A stretch of 5,528 nt of DNA from CAZUZD01 sp964624465 (GTDB lineage Bacteria > Planctomycetota > Planctomycetia > Isosphaerales > Isosphaeraceae). The translations under genes were made by a program, and so were the position numbers. Below the pieces are notes generated by a model. The model was not told the DNA's origin. It was given only the letters and a program-made list of their open reading frames with translations, and made no database searches. Where the stretch lies: positions 1 to 5,528 of the forward strand of contig CAZUZD010000388.1 in assembly GCA_964624465.1 (NCBI GenBank), given 5' to 3'. Shown one piece after another: positions 1 through 5,421 of this stretch. Each line of letters begins with the position of its first letter. Position 1 is the stretch's first letter.

Positions 1-632
1 GCGGGCGGCCCGCCTTCCAGGAGCTGGAGGTCGCCCTCCCCGCCCTGGTGCTGCGCGACCGCGGCCTCGGGCTCTGCGAGGCGCTCGGGTCCAACGACCC
101 GGCGGCGGCCGCGCTGGGCCGGGCCATCGGCGACGGCTCGGTCGACCTGGCGGCGCTCGGGTGGCACTGGCTGCGCGGGGATCTGATCGAGCCGCCGGCG
201 GGGGACCTCGACCTGGACCGGCTCGCCTCGGTGCTCCGATTCGCCCTGCTGCCGACTCTGGCGCGGGTGACCGCCCCCTGGGTGGCCGCCCGGAGCGAGG
301 CCCTGGCCCGCTGGGACCGGGTCGATTGCCCGGGGTGCGGGTCGCCGCCGCTGCTGGCCGAGGCGCGTGGCCTGGAGCAGTCGCGGTTCCTCCGCTGTGG
401 CACCTGCGCCCTGGAGTGGCCCGCCGCCCGGCTCGCCTGCGCCGCGTGCGGCACCGGCGACGCCGCCCGCCTGCGGACCCTGGCGGTGGCCGGCGAGGAG
501 GCGAAGGCGCGGGTGCAGGCCTGCGACGCCTGCGGCTTCCGGCTCAAGGTGCTCTCGACCCTGGGCCCGCTGAGTCCGCCGGCCCTGGCGGTCGCCGAGC
601 TGGGCCTGGCGCACCTCGACTGGATCGGCTGA
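1..632 (+). CDS. fdhE: FdhE-like formate dehydrogenase accessory protein (5' truncated by window edge)
   Basis: The reading frame is open from base 3 with no convincing start, so the gene begins outside the window; the GTG at 48 lies inside an already open frame. About 209 residues are visible, against about 300 for E. coli FdhE, so roughly the N-terminal third is missing. Counting from base 3, there are four CxxC pairs at residues 109-112 (CPGC), 132-135 (CGTC), 146-149 (CAAC) and 174-177 (CDAC). They are followed by FRLKVL and a short C-terminal helix ending LAHLDWIG. This order (CPxCGS, then CGTCALEW, then two more pairs, then a [F/Y]-[R/L]-LK segment) is the FdhE pattern: two rubredoxin-like metal sites. 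Family knowledge: FdhE is a cytoplasmic factor that helps mature respiratory molybdenum/tungsten formate dehydrogenases. A formate dehydrogenase operon may lie just upstream, but that is inference. Another zinc-ribbon protein is the main alternative. Confidence 0.75.
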   Translation, partial: GRPAFQELEVALPALVLRDRGLGLCEALGSNDPAAAALGRAIGDGSVDLAALGWHWLRGDLIEPPAGDLDLDRLASVLRFALLPTLARVTAPWVAARSEALARWDRVDCPGCGSPPLLAEARGLEQSRFLRCGTCALEWPAARLACAACGTGDAARLRTLAVAGEEAKARVQACDACGFRLKVLSTLGPLSPPALAVAELGLAHLDWIG

Positions 633-827
633 CCGGGCCACGGGTTGCGGCACGAGACCCGACCCGGGCACCGCCGGCCCGACGCCGCAGACTTGCGCGG
701 TTATCCCGGCCGCACCGACCGGCGGGGCGGGCGGGGCCGCACCGGACGCGACTGAACGGCGGGGGGCGACGATAAAGAAGACCGGTCCACCCAAGAGGCG
801 TCGGCCGCGATGGCGGTCCGTTCCGGC

Positions 828-833
828 AGGAGG
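828..833 (+). promoter_or_regulatory. Shine-Dalgarno AGGAGG that sets the DUF1573 gene start
   Basis: A perfect AGGAGG lies 5 nt before the ATG at 839 but only 2 nt before the GTG at 836. This favours ATG 839 as the true start; the two codons are adjacent and in frame. Confidence 0.75.
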
Positions 834-838
834 CCGTG

Positions 839-1876
839 ATGGCTGCGCGAGGCGTATTGAGCAAGTGGTTCGCGATGGTTGCCCTCAGCACCCTGGTCCT
901 GGGCGCCCCGCCGACGATGGCGCGGGCGGCCGACTGGGCCAAGGGGCTGTTCACCGAGCAGGGGCACGACTTCGGTCCGGTGCCCCGGGGCGCGGTGGTG
1001 CGGCACAACTTCGTGATCCAGAACCGGACCAATGAGCTGATCAACATCGTCGACGTCCGGGCCTCGTGCGGCTGCACGACCGGCCGGGCGCTGGTCGGGG
1101 CGCTGCAGCCGGGCCAGTCGGGCGTCGTCGAGGCCCAGATGGACACCCGCAACTTCGTGGGCAACAAGGCGACCACGCTGACCGTGTCGCTGGTGACCGC
1201 CAGCGGCCGGCAGTCGGAGGTGAAGCTGGGCGTCCGCTCGATGATCCTCAGCGACATCGTGCTGAATCCCGGCGTCGTGGACTTCGGCGTCGTGACCCGC
1301 GGCCAGTCGCCCCAGCGGGTCATCACCATCGACCGCGCCGGCGCCCCGAACTGGCGGGCCGACCGGATGATGGCGACGAAGCGGCTGGGGGGCATGGTCG
1401 CCGCCGAGCTGGTCGAGACGGCGCGGTCGCCGCAGGGCGTCAGCTACCGCCTGACGGTGAACCTCCGGCCCGACGCCCCCGCCGGCTCGTACCGCGAGGA
1501 GATCCGCATCCTCACCAACGACCGCGAGAGCCCGGTGGTGCCGGTGCTGATCACGGCCGAGATCCGCGGCGAGCTGTCGGCCTCCCCCGCCCTGCTGACA
1601 CTGGGCCGCATCAGCTCGGCACAGCCGGTGCAGGGCCGGTTCCTGATCCGCGGCGTCAAGCCGTTCGCGATCACCGGCATCGAGGGCACCGGCGACGGCT
1701 TCGAGCTGGCCGCCGCCGAGCCCAACGCCCGCAAGGCGCTCCACGTCGTGACCCTGACCTACCACCCCGAAAAGGGGACCACCCGCGGCGACCTCCGCAA
1801 GACCTTCCGGGTGCTGACCGACCTGCCCGGCGAGCCCGGCCTGGAGCTCAACGCCACGGTCCAGGTCGATCCTTGA
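839..1876 (+). CDS. Secreted DUF1573 protein with three Ig-like repeats
   Basis: The product has 345 residues. Residues 1-30 form a signal peptide: basic start (ARGVLSK), hydrophobic core (FAMVALSTLVLG) and an ARA-A cleavage site near 30/31, so the mature protein should be exported. Residues about 41-133 are a DUF1573 domain with the hallmark SCGCT at 76-80, after HDFGPVPRG and before a PGQSGVVEA strand. Two further beta-rich repeats follow: about 141-244, opening VDFGVVTRGQSPQR, and about 247-345, opening LTLGRISSAQPVQG. Each repeat opens with a hydrophobic-G-x-[VI] strand followed by a G-containing turn, but only the first keeps the cysteine pair. DUF1573 proteins are abundant in Planctomycetes and Bacteroidetes and resemble ASPM-SPD-2-Hydin Ig-like domains; their molecular role is not established. 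The gene stands alone between a 206-nt upstream gap and a 91-nt downstream gap that contains a strong hairpin. Confidence 0.88.
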   Translation: MAARGVLSKWFAMVALSTLVLGAPPTMARAADWAKGLFTEQGHDFGPVPRGAVVRHNFVIQNRTNELINIVDVRASCGCTTGRALVGALQPGQSGVVEAQMDTRNFVGNKATTLTVSLVTASGRQSEVKLGVRSMILSDIVLNPGVVDFGVVTRGQSPQRVITIDRAGAPNWRADRMMATKRLGGMVAAELVETARSPQGVSYRLTVNLRPDAPAGSYREEIRILTNDRESPVVPVLITAEIRGELSASPALLTLGRISSAQPVQGRFLIRGVKPFAITGIEGTGDGFELAAAEPNARKALHVVTLTYHPEKGTTRGDLRKTFRVLTDLPGEPGLELNATVQVDP

Positions 1877-1890
1877 TCGGACCCGGTGCG

Positions 1891-1896
1891 TAGAAT
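1891..1896 (+). promoter_or_regulatory. Possible -10 element (TAGAAT) of the arginine operon
   Basis: TAGAAT matches TATAAT at five of six positions and stands out in very GC-rich sequence 72 nt before the first operon ATG. No good -35 lies at 16-18 nt: TTGATC at 1873-1878 is only 12 nt away and overlaps the preceding stop codon. A start near 1903 would give a leader of about 65 nt. The assignment is tentative. Confidence 0.3.
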
Positions 1897-1898
1897 GT

Positions 1899-1941
1899 GG
1901 GGGCCGGGTCCGGGCGGCACACTGCCCACGGCCCGGCCCCC
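1899..1941 (+). terminator. Strong hairpin after the DUF1573 gene, candidate terminator
   Basis: GGGGGCCGGG (1899-1908) pairs perfectly with CCCGGCCCCC (1932-1941), a 10-bp all-GC stem. The 23-nt loop can form a further GGGC (1912-1915)/GCCC (1924-1927) stem. It begins 22 nt after the DUF1573 stop codon. There is no U-tract (CGTCGTT follows), so it is not a classical intrinsic terminator. It may act as an RNA 3'-end stabiliser, a U-less terminator or a leader structure for the next operon. Confidence 0.45.
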
Positions 1942-1967
1942 GTCGTTCCCGCACCGAGGACAATCCG

Positions 1968-3275
1968 ATGAGCACCGATGTCCGCGTCGGTTCCACCCCC
2001 GAGTTCCAAGGGGGCGTCTCGGAGGAGGTCGAGGTCCGCGGCCACATCATCGACTCGCTGCTGCTGCCGAAGATCCTCGACCACATCCTCCAGGCGGGCG
2101 GCCAGTTCGAGATCCTGGAGTGCCGCATCGGCGCCCGGCGGGTCGACCCGAGCGTGGCGCGGATCCAGGTCAGCGCGCCGACGGCCGAGGCCCTCGACGC
2201 CATCCTCGGCGACCTGGTCGAGCACGGCGCCACCCCTCGCAACCCGGGCGACGCCCGGCTGGTGCCCGCCGACATCGCCGGGGCCTTCCCGGATGGGTTC
2301 TACGCCACCACGAACCAGCCGACCCGGGTCCGCGTCGGCGGCCGCTGGCTGACCGTGGCCGACCCGGAGATGGACTGCGGCATCGCCGTCGACCCCGCGG
2401 CCGGCACCGCCCGCTGCATCCCGATGACGGCCGTCCGGCCCGGCCAGCCGATCGTCGTGGGCTACGCCGGCCTCCGTGTCGAGCCCGTCGAGCGGCCCCG
2501 GGGCGAGACGGCCTTCGGGTTCATGACCTCGAGCGTCTCCAGCGAGAAGCCCCGCGCCGTGAGCCTGGCCAGCGTCGCCCGCTCGATCCGCGAGACCCGC
2601 GCCGCCGGCCGCAAGGTGCTGCTCGTCGGCGGCCCGGCGATCGTGCACACCGGCTCGGCCGAGCACGTGGCGGCGCTGGTGCGGCACGGCTGGGTCCAGA
2701 CCCTGTTCGCGGGCAATGCGCTGGCGACCCACGACATCGAGCAGGCCCTGTACGGCACCAGCCTGGGCGTGTCACTGGCCGAGGGGCACGCGATCGAGCA
2801 CGGCCACGAGCACCACCTGCGGGCGATCAACACGATCCGGCGGCTGGGCGGCATCCGCGCGGCCGTCGACGCCGGGGTGCTCCGCTCGGGCATCCTGTAC
2901 GAGTGCACCCGCGCCGGGGTCGAGGTCGTGCTCGCCGGCTCGATCCGCGACGACGGCCCGCTGCCCGAGGTCATCACCGACACCCTGGCGGCCCAGGAGC
3001 GCATGCGGGAGGCGGTGCACGGGGTCGGGTTTGCGCTCATGATCGCCACCGCGCTGCACTCGATCGCCACCGGCAACCTCTTGCCGGCGACGGTGCCCGT
3101 CGTCTGCGTCGACATCAACCCGGCGACCCTGACGAAGCTGGCCGACCGCGGCACGTTCCAGACGGTGGGCCTGGTCACCGACGTCGAGCCGTTCCTGCGG
3201 AGCCTGGCCGCCGAGCTCGGCGGCGACCTCGAGATGGTGCCCACGGCCGAGGCGCTCGACCGCGAAGGCCGCTGA
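1968..3275 (+). CDS. TIGR00300 / LOR-SDH family protein, probable ornithine cyclodeaminase
   Basis: The product has 435 residues. ATG 1968 is preceded by GAGGA (1956-1960) at 7-nt spacing. Residues about 21-115 match the N-terminal part of the family, with GHIIDSLLLPKILDHIL (25-41) and PDGFYATTNQPT (108-119). EMDCGIAVD (134-142), CIPM (150-153) and SSEKPRAVSL (191-200) follow. The C-terminal Rossmann-like part carries VGGPAIVHTG (220-229), AGNALATHDIE (248-258), GHEHHLRAIN (279-288), AGSIRDDGPLP (323-333) and CVDINPATLTKL (380-391). These are the conserved blocks of the TIGR00300 family, found in archaea and as the C-terminal half of cyanobacterial AgrE/ArgZ. Characterised members cyclise ornithine to proline with release of ammonia; they are unrelated to the mu-crystallin-type cyclodeaminases. 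The older lysine-oxoglutarate reductase/saccharopine dehydrogenase label comes from domain naming. No signal peptide is seen, so it is probably cytoplasmic. It is the first gene of a three-gene operon. The family call is firm; the substrate is inferred from family and neighbour. Confidence 0.9.
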   Translation: MSTDVRVGSTPEFQGGVSEEVEVRGHIIDSLLLPKILDHILQAGGQFEILECRIGARRVDPSVARIQVSAPTAEALDAILGDLVEHGATPRNPGDARLVPADIAGAFPDGFYATTNQPTRVRVGGRWLTVADPEMDCGIAVDPAAGTARCIPMTAVRPGQPIVVGYAGLRVEPVERPRGETAFGFMTSSVSSEKPRAVSLASVARSIRETRAAGRKVLLVGGPAIVHTGSAEHVAALVRHGWVQTLFAGNALATHDIEQALYGTSLGVSLAEGHAIEHGHEHHLRAINTIRRLGGIRAAVDAGVLRSGILYECTRAGVEVVLAGSIRDDGPLPEVITDTLAAQERMREAVHGVGFALMIATALHSIATGNLLPATVPVVCVDINPATLTKLADRGTFQTVGLVTDVEPFLRSLAAELGGDLEMVPTAEALDREGR

Positions 3276-3298
3276 CTCGAACGACCGGAGTCCAGACC

Positions 3299-4171
3299 AT
3301 GACCACCATGCATACGGCCCCGGCGACCGCCCGACGCCCCTCGGGCCCGGCCCGCGCGCCGCGGATCCTGATGTGTCCGCCCGACTATTACGGGATCGAG
3401 TACGAGATCAACCCCTGGATGCACGTGGCCGAGGGGGCCGACCCCGCCCTGGCCCGCTCGCAGTGGCAGGCGCTGGTGGGCACGCTGGGGGAGCTGGGGG
3501 TGGCCGTCGAGCGGCTGGACCCGGTGCCGGGGCTGCCGGATCTGGTCTTCACGGCCAACGCCGGCATGATGGCGGGCCGGCGGGTGATCGTCTCGCGGTT
3601 CAAGCACGGCCAGCGGCAGGGGGAATCGCCGGTGTTCGCCGCGTGGTTCGCGGCGCACGGCTTCGAGGTGATCGAGCCGCCCGAGGGGCTCTGCTTCGAG
3701 GGGGCCGGCGATGCGCTCTGGTGCGGGCCGACGGTGATTGCCGGCTACCGCCGCCGCTCGGATGCCCGGGTCCATGCCTGGCTGGCGGCGACCCTGGGCG
3801 CCGAGGTGCTGCCGCTGGAGCTGGTCGACCCGCGCTACTATCACCTCGACACCTGCTTTTGCCCGCTGGCCCCGGGGCTCGCGCTCTATTACCCTGGGGC
3901 CTTCGACGACTACGGCCGCCGGGTGCTGGCCGACCGGGTGGAGCGGCTGATCGCCGTCTCGCCCGAGGAGGCGGTTTCCTTCAGCTGCAACGCCGTGGTC
4001 GTCGGCTCGACGGTGATCCTGAACCGGGGCACCCCCCGGCTCCAGTCGGAGCTGAAGGCCGCCGGCTTCGGGGTCCGCCCGCTCGACTTCTCCGAGTTCA
4101 TCAAGGCCGGCGGCAGCGCCAAGTGCCTGACCCTGCGGCTCGATGGCGAGGACGCCGCCTGCCCCGGCTGA
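3299..4171 (+). CDS. Arginine dihydrolase / dimethylarginase-fold guanidino hydrolase (ArgZ-type domain, stand-alone)
   Basis: The product has 290 residues. ATG 3299 has GGAG at 3287-3290 with 8-nt spacing and lies 23 nt after the upstream stop; ATG 3308 is too far from that site. After an Ala/Pro-rich leader (about 1-20) the amidinotransferase/DDAH fold begins: MCPPDYYGIEYEINPWM (25-41), FTANAG (84-89), FEGAGDAL (133-140), HLDTCFCPL (182-190), SCNAVVVG (229-236) and a C-terminal GGSAKCLTLRL (271-281). The likely catalytic set is H182 and nucleophile C276, with guanidinium-binding acids E134 and D138. N87 in FTANAG sits where cyanobacterial arginine dihydrolase ArgZ, as I recall, has its specificity-setting Asn; the spacings N87-H182-C276 are close to those I recall for ArgZ (N71-H168-C264). 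The predicted reaction is arginine to ornithine, CO2 and two ammonia. Alternatives are dimethylarginine dimethylaminohydrolase, arginine deiminase or an amidinotransferase; the ornithine cyclodeaminase neighbour favours dihydrolase. Confidence 0.82.
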   Translation: MTTMHTAPATARRPSGPARAPRILMCPPDYYGIEYEINPWMHVAEGADPALARSQWQALVGTLGELGVAVERLDPVPGLPDLVFTANAGMMAGRRVIVSRFKHGQRQGESPVFAAWFAAHGFEVIEPPEGLCFEGAGDALWCGPTVIAGYRRRSDARVHAWLAATLGAEVLPLELVDPRYYHLDTCFCPLAPGLALYYPGAFDDYGRRVLADRVERLIAVSPEEAVSFSCNAVVVGSTVILNRGTPRLQSELKAAGFGVRPLDFSEFIKAGGSAKCLTLRLDGEDAACPG

Positions 4172-4183
4172 CCCGCCCCCTCC

Positions 4184-4187
4184 GGAG
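4184..4187 (+). promoter_or_regulatory. Shine-Dalgarno GGAG that sets the sixA start
   Basis: GGAG sits 6 nt before ATG 4194, directly before the conserved N-terminal strand of the phosphatase. The in-frame ATG 4143, 17 codons earlier, lies inside the previous gene and would add an unconserved Pro/Ala-rich tail, so 4194 is preferred. Confidence 0.65.
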
Positions 4188-4193
4188 TTCGCC

Positions 4194-4700
4194 ATGCCCG
4201 TCCAGGAACTGCACCTGCTCCGCCACGGCCCGGCCGTGCCCCACGGCACCGAGGGGATTGCCGACGACGAGCGCCCGCTGACCCCGAAGGGGCGCCGCCG
4301 GGTGCGGGCCCTGGCCGACGGCCTGGACCGGCTGCACCTGGAGCTGGATCGGATCGTCACCAGCCCTCTGCCCCGCGCCGCCGAGACGGCCGAGATCGTC
4401 GCCCGCCGCCTGCATCAGCGCGAGCTGCTGGAGCCGGCCGACGCGCTGGTCGCGGGCACCCACGCCGAGGCCGTGCGCGACTGGCTGGCCGCGCGCCCGG
4501 AGTCGCGGCTCATGATCGTGGGGCACGACCCCTGGATCAGCGACCTCGTCGGCCTGCTGCTCTGCGGCCAGCCGATGCCCGGTCTGGTCCAGCTCCGCAC
4601 CGGCGGCCTGGCGCGCCTGAGCCTCCGCGAGGGCACCACCGACCGCTACCGCCTCGACTGGCTGGCCCGCCCCCGCCTGCTCCGCCTCGCCGGCCAGTGA
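4194..4700 (+). CDS. sixA: SixA-type phosphohistidine phosphatase (histidine phosphatase superfamily)
   Basis: The product has 168 residues; E. coli SixA has about 161. It opens ELHLLRHGPA, giving the RHG signature at R10-H11-G12, where H11 is the phospho-accepting histidine. DERPLTPKGRRR (25-36) follows, then TSPLPRAAETAEI (56-68) with the second active-site arginine R61, and IVGHDPWIS (108-116) with the second catalytic histidine H111. The short length and lack of an insert between R61 and H111 are typical of SixA rather than phosphoglycerate mutase or alpha-ribazole phosphatase. Family knowledge: SixA removes phosphate from phosphohistidine proteins, such as the ArcB HPt domain or nitrogen-PTS phosphocarriers. 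It is the third gene of the operon, 22 nt after the guanidino hydrolase stop, and is probably cytoplasmic as no signal peptide is seen. Its natural target here is unknown. A broader histidine phosphatase role is the alternative. Confidence 0.85.
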   Translation: MPVQELHLLRHGPAVPHGTEGIADDERPLTPKGRRRVRALADGLDRLHLELDRIVTSPLPRAAETAEIVARRLHQRELLEPADALVAGTHAEAVRDWLAARPESRLMIVGHDPWISDLVGLLLCGQPMPGLVQLRTGGLARLSLREGTTDRYRLDWLARPRLLRLAGQ

Positions 4701-4711
4701 CGCGCGGGGCC

Positions 4712-4726
4712 GGCCGCCTGGCGGCC
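4712..4726. terminator. Odd palindrome between convergent genes, candidate bidirectional terminator
   Basis: GGCCGCC-T-GGCGGCC is a perfect 7+1+7 palindrome, realistically a 6-bp stem with a CTG loop. It lies in the 30-nt gap between the sixA stop (plus) and the DUF5946 gene stop (minus), where a shared terminator would be expected. No U-tract is seen on either side. Confidence 0.4.
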
Positions 4727-4730
4727 CGCC

Positions 4731-5192
4731 TCAGGCGCCGGCCTCCTCCAGGGCTCGGAGGATCGACCCCGCCCAGGCCGCCACGCGCCCGGCGTATCCC
4801 TCGACCCCGCCGTCGAGCACGTCCCGCACGGTCATCGGCCACGAGTCGACCGGCCAGCGGACGACCGTGTCCCCCGCGCGGCGGGTGACCCGGATCGGCC
4901 CGTCGGCCGCGTGCCGCACCCGGCGCCGGTGCTCGGCCAGCGTGATCCGGCCGGCCAGCTGGTCGGCCAGACCGCGCCTGAGCCCGGCGAGCGCCTCGGC
5001 CGTGGAGCCCATGCCCTCCGGGTGCTGGAGGAGGTACGCGCTGACGGCGTGGAAGTGCGCGACCCGCCCCCAGTCGCTGGCCCCCTCATCGGCCAGCACC
5101 TCGTGCTCCAGCAGCAGCAGGGCATGGAAGTGCTCGACGCACGCCCCGCCCTCGGGCAGCAACGCCCCGCACTCCGGACAGGTGGCTGCCAT
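4731..5192 (-). CDS. DUF5946-like small protein with Cys/His motif
   Basis: The product has 153 residues. The start at 5192 (complement) has GGAG at complement 5202-5199, 6 nt upstream; the frame stays open to about 5399, but the added sequence is Arg/Pro-rich and unlike protein. The N-terminus has a zinc-ribbon-like CPECGALLPEGGAC (C5, C8, C18) and then the helix HFHALLLLEHEVLA. The most recognisable block is HFHAVSAYLLQHP (46-58), which resembles the H-x(3)-V-x(2)-Y-x(2)-QHP pattern I associate with DUF5946. A Trp-containing C-terminal part follows, RWPVDSWPMTVRDVL (112-126), and a final amphipathic helix (about 130-150). The function of the family is unknown; Cys and His residues suggest metal binding (inference). 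No signal peptide or membrane segment is seen. It converges on sixA and is probably transcribed alone from the 5193-5421 gap. Confidence 0.7.
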   Translation of the reverse strand: MAATCPECGALLPEGGACVEHFHALLLLEHEVLADEGASDWGRVAHFHAVSAYLLQHPEGMGSTAEALAGLRRGLADQLAGRITLAEHRRRVRHAADGPIRVTRRAGDTVVRWPVDSWPMTVRDVLDGGVEGYAGRVAAWAGSILRALEEAGA

Positions 5193-5210
5193 CGACGTCT
5201 CCCCCTCGCG

Positions 5211-5280
5211 CCCGTGTCCTGCCCGGCCCGCCCCGCGGGGCGGGTGCGAGCGTCGCGGTGCCCTCCGGGGCCGACACGGG
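5211..5280. repeat. Nested inverted repeats with an 18-bp perfect palindrome, upstream of the DUF5946-like gene
   Basis: CCCGCCCCGCGGGGCGGG (5227-5244) is an 18-bp perfect palindrome centred about 44 bp before the minus-strand start at 5192. It is enclosed by an outer 8-bp inverted repeat, CCCGTGTC (5211-5218) with GACACGGG (5273-5280), and by CCCG (5222-5225) with CGGG (5266-5269). It could be an operator, a structured leader of the DUF5946 mRNA, or a by-product of very high GC. Confidence 0.45.
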
Positions 5281-5340
5281 TGCCTGGCTCGGGGTTCGCG
5301 TCCCCGCCGGGTGCTCGACGCCAACCCGTGCATCGGCCAC

Positions 5341-5357
5341 CGGCCAGTGACTGGCCG
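5341..5357. repeat. Short perfect hairpin CGGCCAG-TGA-CTGGCCG
   Basis: Seven-bp perfect arms (5341-5347 and 5351-5357) flank a TGA loop in the gap between the two minus-strand genes. It follows the hairpin at 5375-5411 in the direction of minus-strand transcription, so it may be part of a tandem 3'-end structure. No function is assigned. Confidence 0.35.
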
Positions 5358-5374
5358 CCGCTGGCGGAGCGTCC

Positions 5375-5411
5375 GCACCGCCCCACGGGGGTCGACCACG
5401 TGGGGCGGTGC
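5375..5411 (-). terminator. 13-bp hairpin after the partial minus-strand gene, candidate terminator
   Basis: GCACCGCCCCACG (5375-5387) is the exact reverse complement of CGTGGGGCGGTGC (5399-5411), with an 11-nt loop in which GG (5389-5390) can pair with CC (5396-5397). It starts 10 nt after the stop codon of the minus-strand gene at 5422, the usual position for a terminator. No U-run follows on the minus strand, so termination may be U-independent or the stem may only protect the 3' end. Confidence 0.55.
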
Positions 5412-5421
5412 CGGGGCGACG

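Noticed and set aside
161..775. A plus-strand frame overlapping the FdhE-like gene
   Set aside because: It is Arg/Gly/Pro-rich shadow sequence; the overlapping frame has four well-ordered CxxC motifs.
752..778. Possible promoter before the DUF1573 gene (CTGAAC ... GATAAAGA)
   Set aside because: The AT-rich patch GATAAAGAA is unusual for this DNA, but spacing to any -35-like hexamer is 13-15 nt and the -35 match is only three of six bases.
836..838. GTG as start of the DUF1573 gene
   Set aside because: It is only 2 nt from AGGAGG; the adjacent ATG at 839 has the normal 5-nt spacing.
701..2275. A 524-codon minus-strand frame across the DUF1573 gene
   Set aside because: It is a shadow frame: no motif, no Shine-Dalgarno site noted, and it overlaps genes with strong family signatures.
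1886..4171. A 761-codon plus-strand frame that could be read as one large fusion protein
   Set aside because: The first 470 or so codons run out of frame through the TIGR00300 gene and give Arg/Pro/Gly-rich, low-information sequence. Real protein begins only at ATG 3299, which has its own Shine-Dalgarno site.
4143..4193. ATG 4143 as start of sixA
   Set aside because: It would overlap the previous gene and add 17 unconserved residues; ATG 4194 has a well-spaced GGAG and starts right at the conserved beta strand.
2462..4360. A 632-codon minus-strand frame opposite the arginine operon
   Set aside because: It is antisense to three well-supported genes, has composition-driven Arg/Ser/Pro-rich sequence and shows no recognisable domain. 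It is a high-GC shadow.
4833..5350. Repeated short words (CATCGGCCAC at 4833 and 5331; CGGCCAGTGA at 4691 and 5341; CGGGTGC at 5241, 5277 and 5308)
   Set aside because: They are 7-10 bp GC-rich matches at irregular spacing, one inside coding sequence; this level of repetition is expected by chance at this composition.
5193..5399. N-terminal extension of the DUF5946-like protein
   Set aside because: The extension is Arg/Pro/Gly-rich, covers the inverted repeats and ignores the good Shine-Dalgarno site before 5192.
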